64,000 nucleotides of DNA, from positions 23,405,839-23,469,838 of the forward strand of contig CM038465.1 in the NCBI GenBank assembly GCA_021464415.1. The letters are read 5' to 3'. Shown in pieces: positions 11,872-24,286 of the stretch (its first letter is position 1; each line of letters opens with the position of its first letter). The position numbers were made by a program, and so were the translations under genes. Origin of the DNA: Lonicera japonica. Taxonomy: Eukaryota > Streptophyta > Magnoliopsida > Dipsacales > Caprifoliaceae. The notes under the pieces are model-generated. The model was not told the origin of the DNA and searched no databases. It saw only the letters and a program-made list of their open reading frames with translations.

Positions 11872-12177
11872 GTGGGCTTCGATGGAAAATAAGCGGAAAT
11901 AAGCAAAGATGCATATGTGTATGAGGAACAAACTATTTAAACTTAAACCACCAAATATTTGATTTAATTAATAGTTTAAGAAATACACTTTACATTATAC
12001 AATTAATTAAGAAATACAATTCATATTATGCAAGTAATCAATAAATTAATTTATACTCAAAATTAAAAAGTAGATCTAAAAAATAAATACCTTAAAATGT
12101 GAAGTGTAGAGTGATAGAGATGGAGGATGAAGTGTGCTACATGCCTGCAAAAGACTCGTGGAAGAGTGAGGAAGGAT

Positions 12178-12179
<2 letters not shown>

Positions 12180-12225
<46 letters not shown>
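12180..12225. repeat. (AG)n microsatellite
   Basis: About 22 perfect AG units. The minus-strand ORF across it is a serine/leucine repeat artefact. Confidence 0.95.
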
Positions 12226-12229
<4 letters not shown>

Positions 12230-15200
12230 GACGGATGATGTCTAAAAGTAGGTGAGTGAAGGTCTGATATTTTAAAGTCGTAATTTTGTAATGACCCCTA
12301 AAGTTTTGCTCCTTACACTTAGGTACCCTCAGATATAAATTTACGCACATAAGTCTCTCTCTCTATATATATAATTTTTCCAAGAAAAATACCTCATATG
12401 TATTAAAAAAATTTGAAATCCAAGAAGGAGCAATTGCACCCCTTACCCCTATGTAGGGACGCCCCTTTATCTCCACCATGCTCTTTCTTCCCTTTCTTTT
12501 AACAAAGAAACCAAAACTTATAGATAACAATGCTCTTTCTTTCCTTTTTATTTTATTATTTTTACCAACAAACCTTAAATTATTACAAAGAGAAACAAAA
12601 AAAAATGTTGTATTTGTAATATGTTTGATTCGAATTTCTAAGTTATATTACTTTTTAAATGAATTCTAAGGTGTGGCTATAGCAAAATAAAATCTTAAAA
12701 TAGTTTATTTTGGGGAATGACCACAAAGAGTAGAGAGAGATTAATCCATGGGTTGGCTTAGTGGCTTGTCTACCATCGAGTTCTTGGAGGGAGCAATCTT
12801 TTTAACAAGATATTCTCTATTCTATCCTTCCCAAGTGTAAATTCTTTTGGGCCAGCAATAGATTCAGATCTACTAATAAAAATTAATTCTGCATTGAATA
12901 TGACATAAGAAAACTTCGTTGAAAAAAAAAAGTAGAAAGAAACCGCATGAATTGTGAACAAACAAAATCCTCTGTCTGCGAAGACAGATAAAAAGTCGAG
13001 ACCACCTTGTTGATGCTCCATTAGAACTACTACATGTATATTATTAGGAGCCCTCTCCTCCTTTTAGGGATGGCAGCGGGTTGGGTTTGGGTTTATAATT
13101 TTCATCCCCACCCCCACTACGATAATTTTTTCCTATCTCCACCTCCATCCCCGATTTGCGGTATTGGTTAATTCTCATCCCCATTGGGTAAGGGGTCCCC
13201 GTGGGGATTCCCTGACAAATTTTTATTTTTTTTAAAAGGAAAATAGAAAAAAAATATAGAAGAAAGTGAAGTTAGAAATAATATAACGTTATGTAATATA
13301 TATACATAAATAGATGAAATTATATATTTACACAATCAACAATAAACTAATTTTGTATATATATATACACTATATAACATTGTTCAAAATCTGGTCGAGA
13401 GATGGGTCACGGAGATGGCCACTGAAGGAAAGAGATTGAGAGTGGAGAGGGGTTAGGGCTTGCAAAATCTGGAGAGGGATTTTGAAAACCGGGTATCAAA
13501 CTTGGAAAAGGCCCATATCCAAAATTCACCTCCTACAAGAAGGTACCAAATTAATTGAACCCCATCGTGTCAAGATGCGCACGAACTTTCACATGATGGG
13601 TGATAATTACTTTAGCCCTAAATGGTTCTTCTTTCATTACAAGTGAAAAATAAAATTTATTGTTTGAATAGTAATACATGCATTTTTTGGTCACATTTAA
13701 TTTGGCTTTAAATGTTTCGTCTTTTATCGATAGTCTCTTGGTTAATTTATTTTTTTTTTGGGAGAAAATTAGGTTAAGTGGGCATTAATTGACATCTGGG
13801 AGGTTAGCTTGGCTGGAAATTATTACTATTAGGGTGATGTTTAATTACTATTAATGTGGTAAGCAACTTTTTTTCAGCTATGGTTTTCTCTTTTTCCTAG
13901 ATAGAGAAAACGGTGATTCCTCTCTCTGCTTCAACAACACTTGCCAGCTTGCCTTATTCAACCACTATTTATAATCATGTACCTTTCTTTGTTCACTTAA
14001 TTGTCGCAGCTTGTATTAATTGTAACCGAAATCAGAGGGAGGACCACATTTCATTTTATGGCTACTACATATATAATTATATATATATATAAGAATATAT
14101 TGTACTTAATTAATTAGTAACCATTATATATAGCTTGTTATTCCATAAGTTCAATTTCCGTGAAAAGTAGGAAGTTATGTTAGGAGAAGGGAAATTAACA
14201 ATAATTCTTTGAACATTTCCAATGTCACCACTGGTAACTTGGTATTAAACAATATCCCAATGACATATGCAAACACTAGTTATGTGTCAACGGAAAACAT
14301 AGATACAGCACATCCAAACCATAGATATATATACACATAAATAGAAACACACACATATATAGTAGTAATAGAAGATAATGTTATGTAATTCTAACGTACG
14401 TGTATAATTAAGATTATTTATTTAAATATAGTCACTTCTAAGATTTTTTCAGTCCCAAATTAGTTAAGCATTACTATCACTAGTCAATTTGTCGATCAAT
14501 ACATTATTTTCAATCTAACTAATAATAAAAGTAAAAATTATTTAGTCATCTTAGAGATTTGGAACTTTGATTCTCCAAAATAAGATAAGTAATTTCAATC
14601 GTTTCAAAAACTTAGTCATGACCATTAATTGTTGTAATGTTGTCTTTGCTTTAAATGGCAGTGATATATATAGTAATCAACGTCAGATACATTGAGAGTG
14701 GAGTAAATTCCATTAAATAAATCCCTTCCTTTCTCTTAGTGGCTGACCCACTTGATTCCTAAACCAAATAATTACCAACTAACTAAAAAGGATTCAAACC
14801 GAATTTGTTAAATAAAATGAGAGGTACCATATTTCGGGCAACAAGCTATTTTAGAAAAAGGCACCCTTTTCCAAAATCCAACACCAACCTTCCAAAAATC
14901 AAAAGGATTAAAACGAAGATCCATTTCCCCCTAATTATATATAATCTTAATACCACTTTCTTTCCAAAGATATCTTTCAACATTATTAATTTATAAATAT
15001 ATATTTCTTCTTAATAAATATGTAACGTTAAAGAAAATGCGGAATTATCTGAGGGACTTGAAAATTGAAAATTTTTTCATATACAATAGTTTTGATATGC
15101 CAATTATATATATTTTTTCAATAGAAAAAGTCATCACATTGTCATATATATCATTTACATACATACTTAATTGCTAACCTAGCTCTCTTGTTGTCACTTC

Positions 15201-15390
15201 TATCTACTCTTCACTTCACAACATTTGACTAGAAATTGTTTCCTCTTACGGAATTAACTCCCAGATCTAATCTAACAGTTAAAGCAGCATATATATGTAC
15301 ACTATGGTTTCTGCCATAGATTAGCTTTCGAAACCAAAATAAAAATTAAAAGATATCAAATATATTTGAGTCCATTAAATTGGGCCTACG
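12226..15390. other. AT-rich non-coding DNA
   Basis: I recognise no gene. A short G+C-rich, low-complexity stretch at about 13068-13220 (repeated CATCCCC and GGGTTTGGG-like words, CCCCGTGGGGATT) stands out and may be part of a non-autonomous transposon I cannot define. ORFs at 12478-12669, 12770-13021 and 14805-14996 show no family signature. Confidence 0.5.
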
Positions 15391-15404
15391 AATTGGCCAA
15401 TACA

Positions 15405-16120
15405 ATCCGACACTTCAACAGCGGTCCGGGGCGCAGTGGGACATATAGCTCCGGAATATCTTTCAACAGGCCTCATAGAAAACATACGTTTTTAGGTTTG
15501 GAATTCTTCTACTGGAACTTATCACTATTCAGAGAGCTCTAGAATTTGGAAAGGCCGCGAGCCAAAAAGGAGCTATGCTTGATTAGGTGAGAGGCAAACA
15601 CTTAATTTTATTTAACATTTTAGAAGAATTTGATGAAGAATAGGCGGTGGAAGACTATTTCCCAAACTGAATTTTTGCAAGTTTGCTGAGCCCAAAAAGA
15701 CGCGATGCAGTGATCTTGTGGGGCCTCGCTAGTTTGATCCGTAACAGCCCAAATAAAAATAGTCACTACTCTTTGGGCCATTTCGAAGCAAACTGGCCCG
15801 GCCCCACAAGATTCTTGCATCATCACTTTCTGGGCTTGGTGGGCTTGTAACGTTCTAGTGTGACCAAATGGTCTTCCGCCACATGTTTTACATTAGAATT
15901 CCAATAGCTAGAGTTGAATAACATACTAGATTCTATGATTGCAGGTTAAGAAAATTCACCAGGAAAAGAAGCTTGACATGTTAGTGGACAAGGACCAGAA
16001 AAAAAAACTATGATAGAATTGAGCTCGAGGAAATGGTTCGAGTGGCTCTATTGTGCACCCAATACCTTATGAGTCATAGGCCTAAGATGTGTGAAGTGGT
16101 TCCAAATGCAGGTTAGGAAT
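15405..16120 (+). pseudogene. LRR receptor-kinase (NIK/SERK-like) C-terminal kinase pseudogene
   Basis: Two exon remnants encode the C-terminal half of a plant LRR-II-type receptor kinase. Exon A (about 15409-15586) reads a GHIAPEYLSTG stretch, kinase subdomain VIII, then, after a small frameshift and a TAG, FGILLLELIT and ALEFGKAASQKGAML. It ends in a TAG where a Trp codon is expected. A GTGAG...TTGCAG intron follows (15587-15944). Exon B (15945 onward) reads VKKIHQEKKLDMLVDKD, then after a frameshift ELEEMVRVALLCTQY and RPKMCEVV, ending in a stop before the normal C-terminal tail. The extracellular LRRs, transmembrane segment and first half of the kinase are absent. Keeping the intron indicates a duplicated genomic fragment rather than a retrocopy. 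Family assignment is by motif memory. Confidence 0.75.
15587..15944 (+). other. Retained intron in the kinase pseudogene
   Basis: A GT donor directly follows the LD* codons and an AG acceptor directly precedes the VKKIHQ codons, the expected phase for this exon junction. Length is 358 bp. Confidence 0.65.
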
Positions 16121-16129
16121 TGGAATCAA

Positions 16130-16950
16130 GGACAAAGCGATGCAAGAAAAAAGTAGTTGAAGACTAACTCGGATTGAAGACAGTTGTAGCAAGAAAAAAA
16201 TTGTTGAAGATTTCATCGTTGGGTTTTTGCTAGCTATTTCATAGACATTAATGGATGTACTAGCTAGTTTTCTCGTTATTTTTCCTATGATGCATTAGTT
16301 CTTTTTGGCAATTGGTACATTATATTGTATTTGATTTTGGATTTCTTACTTTGATGGATTGATTTTGAAACTTTTATTGCTAAACTATGAATTGTTACAA
16401 GTTTTTTTTATTATTATTATGGAATGCTAATTGAATATTTTTGAAATTGATTTTTTTGGCAATTGCTAGGAGAATCTTAAATATAGTAAACTTTTGTAGC
16501 AAAATTCTTATTAGAGATTCCTCACTAAAGATAATAATTTGTGGGGATCTTTTTCTTTTGCCACAAAAAGGTTTCATTGTTGTTGAAATCTTTTATGGCA
16601 ATTTCCATTATTTTCCCCACAAAATTTTTTTGTTGTGGCAATCAATATATGATCATCAGCGGGAGAACAATTTGCCGATAAAGAAGAATATTTTGACACA
16701 AGCACTATCTACATCATTTGCAGGATTCTCCAATCATTGCAGTTTTTAAAATATATATTTACTAATAATTGTCATTCCTCTAAACAAACTGATATTAAGC
16801 ACTAAAATACTAGTTAAGCACTAATAATTGTCATTCCTCCAAACAAACCCATTATTTCTTTCGAGATACATCGATTTGAACCAGACCCTTAACCTCTTCC
16901 TTCCTTCCTAATTCTTAGGGGTGGCAGTAACTACTAACACTTCGTATAAG
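16130..16950. other. AT-rich non-coding DNA
   Basis: There is no recognisable gene. TTGCCACAAAA and TTTTGTTGTGGCAA-type words in opposite orientations at 16490-16645 hint at a small inverted-repeat element with undefined ends. The 102-aa plus ORF at 16441-16749 covers these words and has no family signature. Confidence 0.4.
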
Positions 16951-18915
16951 TGATAAACGCATAATATTGTCATTAATTTGTTCATTTTAGGAGTCATTTG
17001 ACGCATTTAACTCTTTAAAACCATTTGGTTTGCTAATTTATTTCGCGATTAGTCTCATAGCATATTTTGTATTTAACATTGCTTGAAAAGGCATTTTTTT
17101 GTTTATTTTGTTTCCTTTAGATCTCGAGAAATTCATTGAGTAAAAGAAGAATGATCAACCGAGCAATTTTTGGTCTTTAAAGTAAAAAGTCAATGAAAAG
17201 TCAAATAGTTGGATCAATCAAGCTCATTCCTCAATCTATCAAGAGTTGACAACAAGAGTTGGATCTATCTAGCTTTTTGCTAGATCAATCAAGGAATTTT
17301 TCCGATCACTTGGATTCATCTAGCTCAAGCCAAAATTAATCTAGATGGCTTGCTTTGTCTTTTATGTCACCTCCCCTATTTTGCTCATCTATCTTATAGC
17401 TAGCTTGGGGACTAAAAAAAAACTGGTTCAAATCTCAATCTCCTAGAATATTGTATTTTATACAAAAGTGGCTATTTTCCAATGGACGAAAGGGATTGTT
17501 TCTCATGGATCTTTAGTAGAGAGAGGAGAGGGAGACAACACACTCATCTATATATATAGTCCCCATTATTGTATTGAAAAACTCGTTGACTCTTGGACTT
17601 ATTTTTATTTTTTATTTTACTTGTCTTGAATATTACTCTCTCTAGAATTTGTAATTTATTATCTTCATTGAAGAGAAATGGAACACACTTCTACAATTCT
17701 TGTCTCTATATTTATTATGGAGTAATTTTTTTTGCTAAGGCTAAAAGATGAAGTTTGTAATGCATTAAATATGTAAGTTCATTTCTTATTACATTCTTAG
17801 CATTGTTAAATACTTGTTGAATCCTTCATCTTCTCCATTTAATCAACCATTCATAAGCTAGTAAGATAACCTTCATACGATGATTTGACTTTGTATGTCT
17901 TGTATACCTAGTTCTCAAGCATTAATGAAGAGATACTTTGTATGACTTTGTATGCCTTGTACACTTGTGTATTTCTTACTAGCCTATGTCCATTCCTTCT
18001 ATGAATGAGATACTTTTCATTGCCAAGCATGACTAGTCTTTAATATTCATGGAAACACCATAAATTTGAGATTCCAATCCTTGAATGCTTTAATGATAGG
18101 TTGAGTGCTTTCTACACTTTATGTGATTTTGAGACTTAATATTTTCTTAGTTAAGGTGTTGCCAAAAAGGATCTCTTAGATTTATGTCATAAACAACTCC
18201 ACTAATCACCCTAAGGATTCAATTTGTATTTATCAAATATGTCTATACCGGACGCTTTATTCACCACCTAGACCTCCCAATCTTAGCTAAAGGAAATGTC
18301 ATGATTTATTGTACTTAACTCTTTAAGTGGTCATTTTCATAATCAAGTCAATTGCGTAGGGGAAACTAACAGTGAGTTCTCAAATGCCTAGTTTAAATTT
18401 ATGCCTTTTCTTTTGGTGTATCTTAAATTTGTATCTTAGTTGAGCATTATATGGGAATGTGTTGCACTTGCTTGACACCCTTTTCTACAAGATACAAAGG
18501 AGAGATACATTTGTGTTAAGTTGTGCTTACACCCTTTCTTTATATGGCATTTATATGGGAATGGGCTGCTGCTGCTTCACACTCTTTTGCTTAGAAAAGT
18601 GTAAGATACTTAATACTTAGGGATTGCATTGAGAACTTTGAATGAGATTCATTCTACATAATGTTGCAAAGAAAATGAATTCTATAATGCCTTAGCCTTT
18701 TCACATTATTTGATACATCACTTTAATTTTTATTGCATAACTTTAAAATCAACAATTATAATCAACCAATCCACTTCTTTAAACAAAGCCTTGGACTCGT
18801 AATCACCACATCGTCTTTCCGACTATCTTTGTGGTTCGACACTTGGACTTACCAAGATTATAACTTGACAACCTACACTTGGGTTCATAAGCGCAGAAGT
18901 ATTTTGGCCAAATCA
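16951..18915 (+). repeat. Athila 5' LTR
   Basis: It is about 1965 bp, from TGATAAACGC to GGCCAAATCA just before the PBS. It is collinear with 34369-36301, with scattered substitutions and one indel of about 25 bp near 17937-17962. Confidence 0.9.
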
Positions 18916-18920
18916 AGGTT

Positions 18921-18940
18921 TTGGCAGCATTGCCGAGGAT
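18921..18940 (+). other. Degenerate Athila primer-binding site
   Basis: TTGGCAGCATTGCCGAGGAT lies 6 bases after the LTR. It resembles the tRNA-Asp-type PBS known for Athila but has several mismatches. Confidence 0.6.
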
Positions 18941-19173
18941 AAGGCGAAAGACGGATTACGGGTTTTGTACAAAAATCCGCTTTGTAAGTATCTTTTCTCC
19001 CTTTGTGAATAATTTTTTCTTGCTTATTATTTTCTTCTTTTATAGGTGGCAATTTTCTTTACGGTCGCCTTCCCAGGCTTATGCTCGAAAACTTTTACAT
19101 TCATCTCCGCATAAGTCCACCAAGAGGACGACCACCACTAAGGCATCCTTCTCCTTCACCCCTTCCATCTAAG

Positions 19174-20621
19174 ATGGATAACGAAGACAATGAGTCAAAT
19201 GCTAGAAAGAACAATGATCACAATCGTCCGATCCGCACAATGCGAGGTTACCTTCAACCTCCTTGAGGCACTTCAAACTCTTGTATTGTCATTCCCGCGG
19301 GTCTAGCCGGAACATTTACTTTGAAACCGGGAATGTTGCAACATATACCATCATTTCATAGTATGGATTCCGAAAACCCTTACCTGCATTTAAAAGATTT
19401 TGAGGAAGTTTGCTCTACTTTTAGAGAAACTAACACATATGAAGAAGTAATGAGGTTAAAACTTTTTTCATTCTCTTTAAAAGATAAAGAAAAAATATTG
19501 CTAAATTCTCCGTGTCCCTGTTCCATTCAAACATGGCAAGAATTGCAAGCCGAATTTTTAAAGAAATTATTTCCCGTTCATCGAACCAATGCTTTGATAA
19601 GGCAAATTTCAAAATTTTCTCCCAAAGAAAATGAAAGTTTTTATAAACGTTTGGAAAGATACAAAGAGCTTTTGAATTCTTGCCCTCATCATGGACATGA
19701 GACATGGAGTATTGTTAGCTATTTCTACGAATCACTCACTCTCGCCATGCGCACGTTTGTAGAAACGATGTGCAATGGAAATTTTTTAAGTAAAAGTCCG
19801 AAGGTCGCTTTGTTAAACTTTGATGAAATAGCCGAAGGTGCCCAAAATTGGAACACCTACATGGACGAGGTTAAGGGTAAAGTTTTCGAGAAAGGGGGTT
19901 TGTACCAATTGTCCAAAGGTGATGAGATGGAGTTGAAATTTATGCAATTGTCAAAGAAAGTCGAAGCCATGGAGTCTAGTAAAATGAGGGAAGGTAGTGT
20001 AGGTACTAGCACCATTTGTGTCATTTGTGAGAAGGTTGGACATTCCACGGAGGAGTGTGACACAATTCCGGCCTTCAAAGAGGTCCTTTAAAGTCCCTCA
20101 CAAGTCAATGCTATGAATTCATACTATAGGCCACACAATGACCCATTTTCTCAAAGGTACAATAAAGGGTGGATGAATTATCCTAATTTTAGTTGGGAGG
20201 AAATCAAAATGCTCATCAAAATTCGAATGCAAATTCGAATTCCTTCCAACAAAGACCACCTCCACCCCAAAACAACTCTTTTGGCCAAACTATCCCAAAC
20301 CCAAATTCAAATTTGGAGTCTCTTTTACGGCAATTTATAGATAAGACCAATAAAGAGGTTAGTGATTTGAAAACCCAAATGTCCAAACTCACCACCGCAT
20401 TGTCCACTCAAGAAAAAGGGAAATTCCCATCTCAACCCTTAGCTAACCCTCGAGGCCAAGCTTTAGTGATCAATGAGGGCGAGTCAAGTGAAAATGTTGA
20501 GGAGTTAAAATCCATCACCATCCTTAGGAGTGGGAAAGAGATTGACAAAACTATAGTTTCTAAGGCCAAAAAGCCGGTGGACATAGCCAAGTTGAGGAGA
20601 TCACTCTATAACAGAGAATGA
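19174..20621 (+). pseudogene. Athila gag pseudogene
   Basis: The frame opens at ATG 19174 (MDNEDNES...), with an in-frame TGA at 19264-19266 and TAA at 20089-20091, then shifts by one base near 20190 to continue to 20621. The central part (about 19320-19870) is a retrotransposon gag domain with ENPYLHLKDFEEVC and KLFPVHRTNALIRQ motifs, and a CCHC zinc knuckle (CVICEKVGHSTEEC) lies near 20017-20060. The C-terminal Gln/Asn/Pro-rich segment precedes the protease. In a live element gag would form the virus-like particle and bind RNA. With two stops and a frameshift it is not expected to be made whole. Confidence 0.85.
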
Positions 20622-20694
20622 GGGAATAAGAGAGAGTTGGAAAAGAGGATTTGGAGAAAATCAAGAATAGCGTCAAAATCCTTTTCCAGAAAGG

Positions 20695-23600
20695 TTATCT
20701 CAACATTTCAAGGAGACCCGAAATGCCGAAATTCTTGATGTGTTCAAACAAGTGAAAATTAACATTCCATTGCTTGCTGTGGTGAAACAAATTCCTTCTT
20801 ATGCAAATTTTTTTAAAGATTTGTGCACCATTAAGAGGCGATTGAATGTTAAAAAGAATGCATTTTTGGCAGAACAAGTGAGTTCAATAATGTAAGGCAC
20901 TCGAATTCCAAAATTCAAAGATCTCGGTTGCCTCACCATTTCTTGTTTGATTGGCAACTTTAGAATAAAAAATGCTTTGCTTGATTTGGGTGCGAGTGTT
21001 AATTTTTTTTCCATTTTTAGTCTACCAACAATTAGGTTTAGGGGAGTTAAAACTCACGAAAGTCACGATCCAATTGGCAGATTGATCGGTCAAGATTTCA
21101 AGGGGAATTGTAGAGGATGTGTTTATTCAAATTGATAAATTCTATTTTTTTGTTGATTTTATAGTTCTTGACATATAACCGGTATCCAATCCCGAAAATG
21201 AGATTTTCTTAATTTTGGGGAGACCCTTTCTTGCAACGTCAAATGCTATCATCAATTGCAAGAATGGGATTGTGAAATTGGCCTTTAGAAATATGACTCT
21301 TGAGCTAAACGTGTTTTCAATAAGTAACAAACAAGATCATTTTGACGATGAAATTGAACATGTAAACATGATAGAGTCACTAGTATAAGACCATTTCTCT
21401 TTCACTTATGAGTCGGAATCATTGAAAGATCTGCTAACCACTTCCAATGATCCTGAGGAATGTGTGCATGTGTTTTCTTTGGATGATAGGAACAATGAAG
21501 AACTTTTGAAACAAGAAGTGATGAACAAGTGGAACCACTAAAGCTTGAAGGAAAGATGGAGCTTAAGCCATTGCCAAGCAACTTGAAGTACGCTTTCCTA
21601 GGTGCTTCCGAAACTTATCCCATGGTAATCTCTTCCGAGCTCTCAAAGGAGAAAGAGGTAAGGTTTGTTAGTATGCTTAGCAAAAATAAGAAAGCTTTTG
21701 GATGGATATTAACCAACCTCCGAGGGATTAGTCCTCTAATTTGCACTCATAAACTTCATTTGGAGGAAGCGGCTAAACCATCTAGGCAATTTCAATGCCA
21801 ATTGAACCCAAATATGCAAGAAGTTGTATGAAAAGACGTGTTGAAATTGCAAGATGCGAACATCATTTACCCAATCTCGGATAACAAATGGGTGAGTCCG
21901 ACCCAGGTTGTGCCAAAGAAATCCGGGCTTACGGTAGTCAAAAATGAGCAAAATGAATTAATACCCCAAAGAGTCACCATCGGGTGGTGAATGTGCATTG
22001 ACTACCATAAGCTTAACGAAGTAACACGTAAAGATCATTTCTCGCTCCCATTTTTGGACCAAACACTCGAAAGAGTAGCCAGGCATGAATTTTATGCATT
22101 CTTAGATGGATTCTCCAAGTACAACCAAATTGAGATTGCTTTAAATAATTAAGATAAAACCACCTTCACATGCCGCTTTGGTACCTTTGCATATCTAAGG
22201 ATTCCATTTGGGTTGTGCAATGCACCAGCAATATTTCAAAGGTGTATGCTAAGTATCTTTAGCGACATAGTGGAAAAGACCCTAGAAGTGTCCATGGATG
22301 ACTTTACCGTTTATGGTAAGTCATTCGATAATTGTTTGTCGAATGTTAAACAGGTCTTAAAAAGGTGCATTGAGAAGTAACTAGTGCTTAATTGGGAGAA
22401 ATGTCACTTCATGATGACGAAGGGCATTGTATTGGGTCATATTGTTTCGGAGAAGGGAATTGAAGTCACCAAGGAAAAAATTGAGTTAATCTCAAAGCTT
22501 TCCACTCCCACTACCGTCAAAGATGTCCGTTGATTCTTAGGACTTTTTGGCTTTTACAGGAGATTCATTCAAAATTTTAGTGTTATCGCAAAGCCATTGT
22601 GCAACCTCCTAATGAAAGACGCTCCGTTTGTTTGGGACGAAAAATGTGAAGAATCATTCACCAAGCTCAAGCACTTGCTCACAACTGCCCCAATTATGCA
22701 AACTCCCGATTGGAGTTTTCCATTCGAACTCATGTGCGATGCAAGCGACTATGCCATGGGGGCGATCCTCGCTTAAAGAAAGGACAAGAAGCCCAGAGTC
22801 ATTTACTATGCAAGCCGAACGCTCAACGATGCTCAAATGAATTACAAAACAACGAAAAAATAACTCTTGGCCATAGTATTTGCCCTTGACAAATTCCGAT
22901 CCTACCTCATTGGATCACTCATTGTCATTTTCACGGATCATGCGGCTCTTAAGTATCTTTTCACAAAGAAAGATGCAAAGCCGAGGCTTTTGAGGTGGAT
23001 TATCTTACTCCAAGAATTCCACTTGTTCATCAAAGACAAAAAAGGGGTAGAGAATGTAGTAGATCGAGGACCACTTGTCTCGCCTCTTATTCACCGACCA
23101 TATTGAAGAGAGTACTATTGAAGACTCTTTTCTGGATGAGCAACTATTCATAATCTCTACTTCACCATGGTATGCTGATATCGTGAACTATCTTGTCACC
23201 GAAAAGATGCCAAGCCCTTGGAGTGCCCAAGGCCGAAGGAAATTCTTGTCCGAGGTCAACCGTTTCTATTGGGATGACCCGTACTTGTTCAAGTATAGGG
23301 CGGATCAAATCATTCGACGATGTATTCCCAATGATGAGTTCGAAGGAGTTCTAAGCTTTTGCCATAATGAAGCTTGTGGTGGACATTTCTCGGCCAAGAA
23401 GACTGCTGCCAAGATCCTTCAATGTGGCCTCTATTGGCCAACGATGTTCAAAGATGCCCACACCTTTTGCAAAGCTTGCCCGAGATGTCAAATGCTCGGG
23501 GGAATCATAATAAAAAGCATGATGCCTCTCAACCTGATTCTCGTGGTTGAAATTTTCATTTTTGTTGGGGCATTGACTTCATGGGACCATTCCCATCCTC

Positions 23601-24286
23601 TTTTGGTAATCTCTATATCCTTCTTGTGATTGATTATGTTTCCAAATGGGTGGAAGCCATATCTTGCAAAACAAAATATCACAAAGTTGTGATCCGATTT
23701 TTAAAGGATAATATTCTTGCAAGATTTGGCACCCTAAAGGCAATAATAAGTGATGGAGGCTCACATTTTTGCAATAAACCTTTTGAATCATTAATGAAAA
23801 AATATGGTGTAAACCATAAGGTGTTCCTCGCTTATCATCCTAAAAAAAACGGGCAAGCCGAGCTTGCAAACCGAGAGATAAAACAAATTTTAGAAAAAAC
23901 GGTAAATTCGAATCACAACGATTGGTTACTGCCACTAAACGATGCTCTTTAGGCCTACCGAACCATTTTGAAAACGACTCTCGGGATGTCTCCATATCGC
24001 ATGGTTTATGGAAAGCCTTGCCACTTGGCCCTTGAATTAGAACATAAATCATTTTGGGCGATAAAATTGTTGAATAGTGATTTTGAGGAATCTGGCAAAA
24101 ACCGGATGTTACAAATAGAAGAATTGGAGGAATTGAGGAAAGATGCATATCAAAATTTGAAAAAAAGCAAGGATTGGGCCAAACATTTTCATGATAATCA
24201 ATTTTGTGAAAAGAATTTAAACTTGGCCAAAAAGTTCTTGTTTATGATTCCTGATTACATCTCTTTCCCGGAAAATTAAAATCATG
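20695..24286 (+). pseudogene. Athila protease-RT-RNase H-integrase pseudogene
   Basis: Domains appear in Athila order across several frames. The protease shows LLDLGASVN near 20975-21005. RT runs from about 21840 to 22620 with MDD at its active site (about 22294-22302). RNase H runs from about 22640 to 23070 ([28 protein letters not shown]). Integrase runs from about 23080 to 24160 with an HHCC finger, an IISDGGSHF motif and [13 protein letters not shown]. More than ten interruptions are visible, including stops at 21829, 21986, 22150, 22378 and 22774, and frameshifts near 23060 and 23570. The polyprotein cannot be produced. Confidence 0.85.

Larger units (their letters stand above)
6460..11934. 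mobile_element. Long inverted-repeat (foldback/MITE-like) element, interrupted
   Basis: The left arm (about 6460-6590) is the reverse complement of a right arm made of 6914-6980 plus 11877-11934, once the copia insert 6981-11871 and one GTGGG are removed. Matching blocks include the inner GGCTTTATTTTTCCTTTTG, the GATTGTGGG block and the outer GAAAATAAGCG and TGTATGAG blocks. Arms are about 125 bp with several mismatches and small indels. The loop (6591-6913) is a purine-rich repeat. No transposase or terminal target duplication was identified, so the class is uncertain. Confidence 0.6.

Noticed and set aside
12063..12350. 95-aa minus-strand ORF rich in Ser/Leu
   Set aside because: It is a translation of the (AG)n microsatellite and flanks, with no conserved motif.
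16441..16749. 102-aa ORF as a host gene
   Set aside because: Low-complexity AT-rich sequence with no motif and an inverted TTGCCACAA-type repeat beneath it.
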